Origin: GCA-002733465 sp039969155 | GTDB lineage: Bacteria > Pseudomonadota > Gammaproteobacteria > Enterobacterales > Kangiellaceae | Direction: 5' to 3' | Length of the DNA stretch: 64,000 bases | NCBI GenBank assembly: GCA_039969155.1 | Contig: JBDVOJ010000038.1 | Coordinates: 1-64,000, forward strand | Part shown: piece after piece, positions 61,772-64,000 of the stretch | How positions within the stretch are numbered: the first letter of the stretch is position 1 | Layout of the letters: every line of letters begins with the position of its first letter | Program-made: the position numbers and the translations under genes | The notes under the pieces: generated by a model | The model's database searches: none | What the model was told of the DNA's origin: nothing | What the model saw: the letters and a program-made list of their open reading frames with translations, nothing else

Positions 61772-61831
61772 TTTACGATAATCAACAACTCTTAACTAAG
61801 TATTGATCTTTAAGAGACTAATTATCGTAAA
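61772..61831. repeat. Large nested palindrome upstream of the nucleotidyltransferase promoter
   Basis: Outer arms TTTACGATAATCA (61772-61784) and TAATTATCGTAAA (61819-61831) match at 12 of 13. Inner arms CTCTTAA (61789-61795) and TTAAGAG (61810-61816) are perfect. It lies 140-200 bp upstream of the predicted start and may hold two activator dimers or form a cruciform. Confidence 0.7.
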
Positions 61832-62081
61832 TCACACAAGTATTAACGCTAAGTCCTATTTTTCCATTAAATGCTAGTAACGCTGAATTCAACGCGGTAT
61901 GTAGATAGATTTGGTGTGAATATTGAAGAACGTTATTTTACTGCTGTGATTCGAAAATTATGAACTACTCAATGGTTGGCAAGAAAAAATACTAGAAAAT
62001 TAATTTCACATAAATACCCATTTTTAGGGAAGACGTACTACCTCCTCTCAAAAAGTAAAAAATGGCTCAGCAATCTACTAC

Positions 62082-63572
62082 TCACTTATCAGGCCAAGCT
62101 TGCTTTTTGCGATAAATGGTAGACGCACTAATTTCCAGAAACGCGGCGGCTTTTGGAATATTTCCTTCGCAAAGTTCGATTGCATGTTCGATGATTTCTT
62201 TCTCAGCTAACCATAACGGTCGGATTTCACCTTTGGCATTTCTTTCTTTCGATTCAAAATCAATGGTAAGCTCTTGAGCGAACTCATCATCCATTGGTTC
62301 AATTTGACTCTCACTATCTTCAGTTCTAGGTTCAATGACATCAACTAACTGTTCGTCAGTATCAATATTATTGTCACCCGCTTGTTCTTCAAACCTGTCC
62401 AAAGGAGCGGGCAACATATCTAGAGTTATACAGTTCGATTGATTTAACACAACAATATTTCTAATTACGTTGCAAAGCTGTCGAACATTTCCTGGCCAAG
62501 GATACGATAGAAATAGGCTCTTGACCGATGGGTCAATTTCACTAAATGATTTGCTTTCTTCTTCATTAATTTGCGTTAAGGTAGCCAGAGCTATTTCAAC
62601 GACGTCTTTATTTCGCTTCCTTAAAGGCGGCATCTCTATCGGTATCACATTGAGTCGATAATACAGGTCCTCTCTAAAACGACCGTGACTAATTTCCTCC
62701 AAAGGGTCTCTATTTGTGGCGCAAATAATCCGTATATCGACACGAATTTCTTTGCTACTACCGACAGGCTGAAAGCAGCCCGTCTGAATAAACCGCAAGA
62801 GTTTACTTTGTAACGCTATGGGCATTTCACCAATTTCGTCTAAAAACAAGGTACCTCCATTGGCCAAGCTAGCCGCGCCCTGCCGCGCCGATGACGCGCC
62901 CGTAAATGCTCCTTTAAGATGTCCAAAGATCTCACTTTCCAATAAGTCGTTAGGAATCGCTGCACAGTTTAGAGCGATAAAGGCATGCTGAGATCGCTCA
63001 CTACATTGGTGAATTGCTTCCGCACATAATTCTTTCCCTGTTCCACTTTCACCTGTTATAAAAACTGTCGCTTTACTTGTCGCGGAACTCTCAATAATGT
63101 TGTACACGTTTTGCATCGCTAGAGAAGAACCGATCATTTTTTTCAACCCATGGCGGTCACATGACTCTTCATATCGATTAACTATTTTCTTAAGCTCTCT
63201 TTCCTTCAATATATTATTAATGGTTACTAAGAGACGCGCTTTATCAAATGGTTTTGAAAGAAAGTCATTTGCTCCCATTCGAATCGCGTTCAATGCAACA
63301 TCTACTGAACCATGTGCCGTCATAATAATGACTGGAATATCGGTATCTTTTTTTCTTATATTCTGAAGGACTTCTAAACCAGAAATATCTGGAAGCTGTA
63401 TATCTAGGAGAACAAGTGCATACTCTTCTTTCGAGAAAAGCGAGAGAGCTTGCTCTCCATCATAGGCTATTTTTACATTATATTTTTCTGCTAGATAGCC
63501 TGAATAGACAACCACATTTGCATGGCTATCTTCTACTAGTAACAATGTTTCTTTGACGGTTTCTTTAGGCAT
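62082..63572 (-). CDS. Sigma-54-dependent response regulator of the polysaccharide region
   Basis: 496 residues from the ATG at 63572. Receiver (LLVEDSHANVVVYSG, D57 in VLLDIQLPD, Lys in FLSKPFDKA), AAA+ (GESGTGKE, GAFTGA, TLFLDEIGEMP), linker rich in acidic residues (about 405-450) and a Fis HTH (EGNIPKAAAFLEISASTIYRKK). All motifs intact. It resembles PrsR-type activators of exopolysaccharide genes. The three sigma-54 promoters at 52.4, 60.1 and 61.6 kb are its likely targets; the HPt gene upstream is the likely phosphate source. Confidence 0.93.
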   Translation of the reverse strand: MPKETVKETLLLVEDSHANVVVYSGYLAEKYNVKIAYDGEQALSLFSKEEYALVLLDIQLPDISGLEVLQNIRKKDTDIPVIIMTAHGSVDVALNAIRMGANDFLSKPFDKARLLVTINNILKERELKKIVNRYEESCDRHGLKKMIGSSLAMQNVYNIIESSATSKATVFITGESGTGKELCAEAIHQCSERSQHAFIALNCAAIPNDLLESEIFGHLKGAFTGASSARQGAASLANGGTLFLDEIGEMPIALQSKLLRFIQTGCFQPVGSSKEIRVDIRIICATNRDPLEEISHGRFREDLYYRLNVIPIEMPPLRKRNKDVVEIALATLTQINEEESKSFSEIDPSVKSLFLSYPWPGNVRQLCNVIRNIVVLNQSNCITLDMLPAPLDRFEEQAGDNNIDTDEQLVDVIEPRTEDSESQIEPMDDEFAQELTIDFESKERNAKGEIRPLWLAEKEIIEHAIELCEGNIPKAAAFLEISASTIYRKKQAWPDK

Positions 63573-63632
63573 CAATAATTCTCACTTTCTATTTTGGTTG
63601 TTCTCAAAAATCTGTTATTACAAATAACATAC

Positions 63633-64000
63633 TTATGAAGTTGTTATGTCAAAGTCTTTATATTGCTCTATTGTCAATTTGGCGTATAAGAATGTTGATT
63701 CGATTAATGGAGTAATTTCATTCAATTCAACTCGCTCTTGTCTTGCCAAACTCTCCAACTGCTGAGTGATTAAATACAATTGAGTAGCACCAAAAGTACC
63801 TGAACAACTTTTGATAGCGTGAGCCTGCTCAACGACTTCATTCACGTCTCTCTCTAGGTGAGCTTGTTCAAGAGCTAAAGCTCTATTTTTTATTTCGTCA
63901 CAGAATATTAGCAACATTTTTGGTAATGTTTCTATAGACGTGTCTTTGGCAAGCTGTCTAATCACATTTTTGTTGAGAATTTCCTGGCCGCTATTAGAAT
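63633..64000 (-). CDS. HPt domain protein, N-terminal part beyond the window edge
   Basis: The frame is open to the edge: residues before the GTG at 63965 read SNSGQEILNKN, which fits a normal HPt first helix, so the gene almost certainly begins outside. The phospho-His is in VVEQAHAIKSCSGTFGA. It may be the C-terminal HPt of a hybrid sensor kinase. It lies 60 bp upstream of the response regulator, on the same strand. Its role would be to relay phosphate to that regulator. Confidence 0.85.
   Translation of the reverse strand, partial: SNSGQEILNKNVIRQLAKDTSIETLPKMLLIFCDEIKNRALALEQAHLERDVNEVVEQAHAIKSCSGTFGATQLYLITQQLESLARQERVELNEITPLIESTFLYAKLTIEQYKDFDITTS

Larger units (their letters stand above)
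61547..62081. other. Regulatory spacer with sigma-54 promoter and large palindrome
   Basis: 535 bp, no gene. Contains the sigma-54 promoter at 61641-61657, the 14-bp activator element (61721-61734) and a large palindrome at 61772-61831. The rest (61850-62081) shows nothing I recognise. Confidence 0.65.

Overview
The window looks like the chromosome of a marine, AT-rich gammaproteobacterium. The pointers are the gene families (NtrC-type sigma-54 regulators, TonB receptor with PepSY partner, RND-type adaptor plus ABC permease, AcnA, BioA, LruC-domain protein), the Shine-Dalgarno-led genes and the CCCTCTCCC palindromic repeats. A Kangiella/Aliikangiella-type relative is my best guess, from general impression only. 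There is no rRNA, tRNA, CRISPR array, prophage or transposase that I can see. About 50 genes are supported, and several starts differ from the longest open frame because a Shine-Dalgarno sequence fixes them.

Left third (1-16 kb): a GNAT acetyltransferase cut by the edge; a siroheme-synthase-like protein whose methyltransferase half has decayed; a TonB siderophore receptor and a PepSY membrane protein diverging around a Fur box; LysE exporter, CPBP protease and LysR regulator; a lone Imm26-type immunity protein; an ECF41 sigma factor operon with a recognisable ECF41 promoter; an amidohydrolase; a beta-barrel protein; and a Tat-exported molybdenum hydroxylase pair.

Middle (16-48 kb): a lipoprotein; an NTF2-like protein; a small TTG-started membrane protein; a five-gene block (adaptor, ATPase, duplicated-FtsX permease, sigma-54 response regulator, histidine kinase) with a sigma-54-like promoter in front; acnA; EthD protein; a large TPR-PAS-GGDEF-EAL protein; a PglK-like ABC exporter coupled to two CelD/FemAB-like acyltransferases; bioA; DUF3667 and HPP membrane proteins; a YtcJ-like amidohydrolase; an acyltransferase-like membrane protein; an AraC regulator with a membrane sensor; a PQQ-type sugar dehydrogenase; two VOC proteins; DUF4199 and LuxR proteins.

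Right end (48-64 kb): a glycosidase-like lipoprotein, a repeat-like spacer, and then the most interesting region. It holds a lipoprotein and LruC/GEVED surface protein pair, a Wzx/Wzy-type exopolysaccharide operon (STAS protein, Wza, Wzz without kinase, Wzy, Wzx, fused GT2-GT4 transferase), a sugar-1-phosphate nucleotidyltransferase, an NtrC-type response regulator, and an HPt domain that runs off the edge. The three transcription units for LruC, the polysaccharide operon and the nucleotidyltransferase each carry a -24/-12 sigma-54 promoter with exact GG-N10-GC spacing. Each also has a GCAT/TTGCAA-type element about 100 bp upstream of the predicted transcription start. I infer a single regulon in which the adjacent phosphorelay (HPt to regulator) switches on polysaccharide synthesis together with an exported LruC protein.
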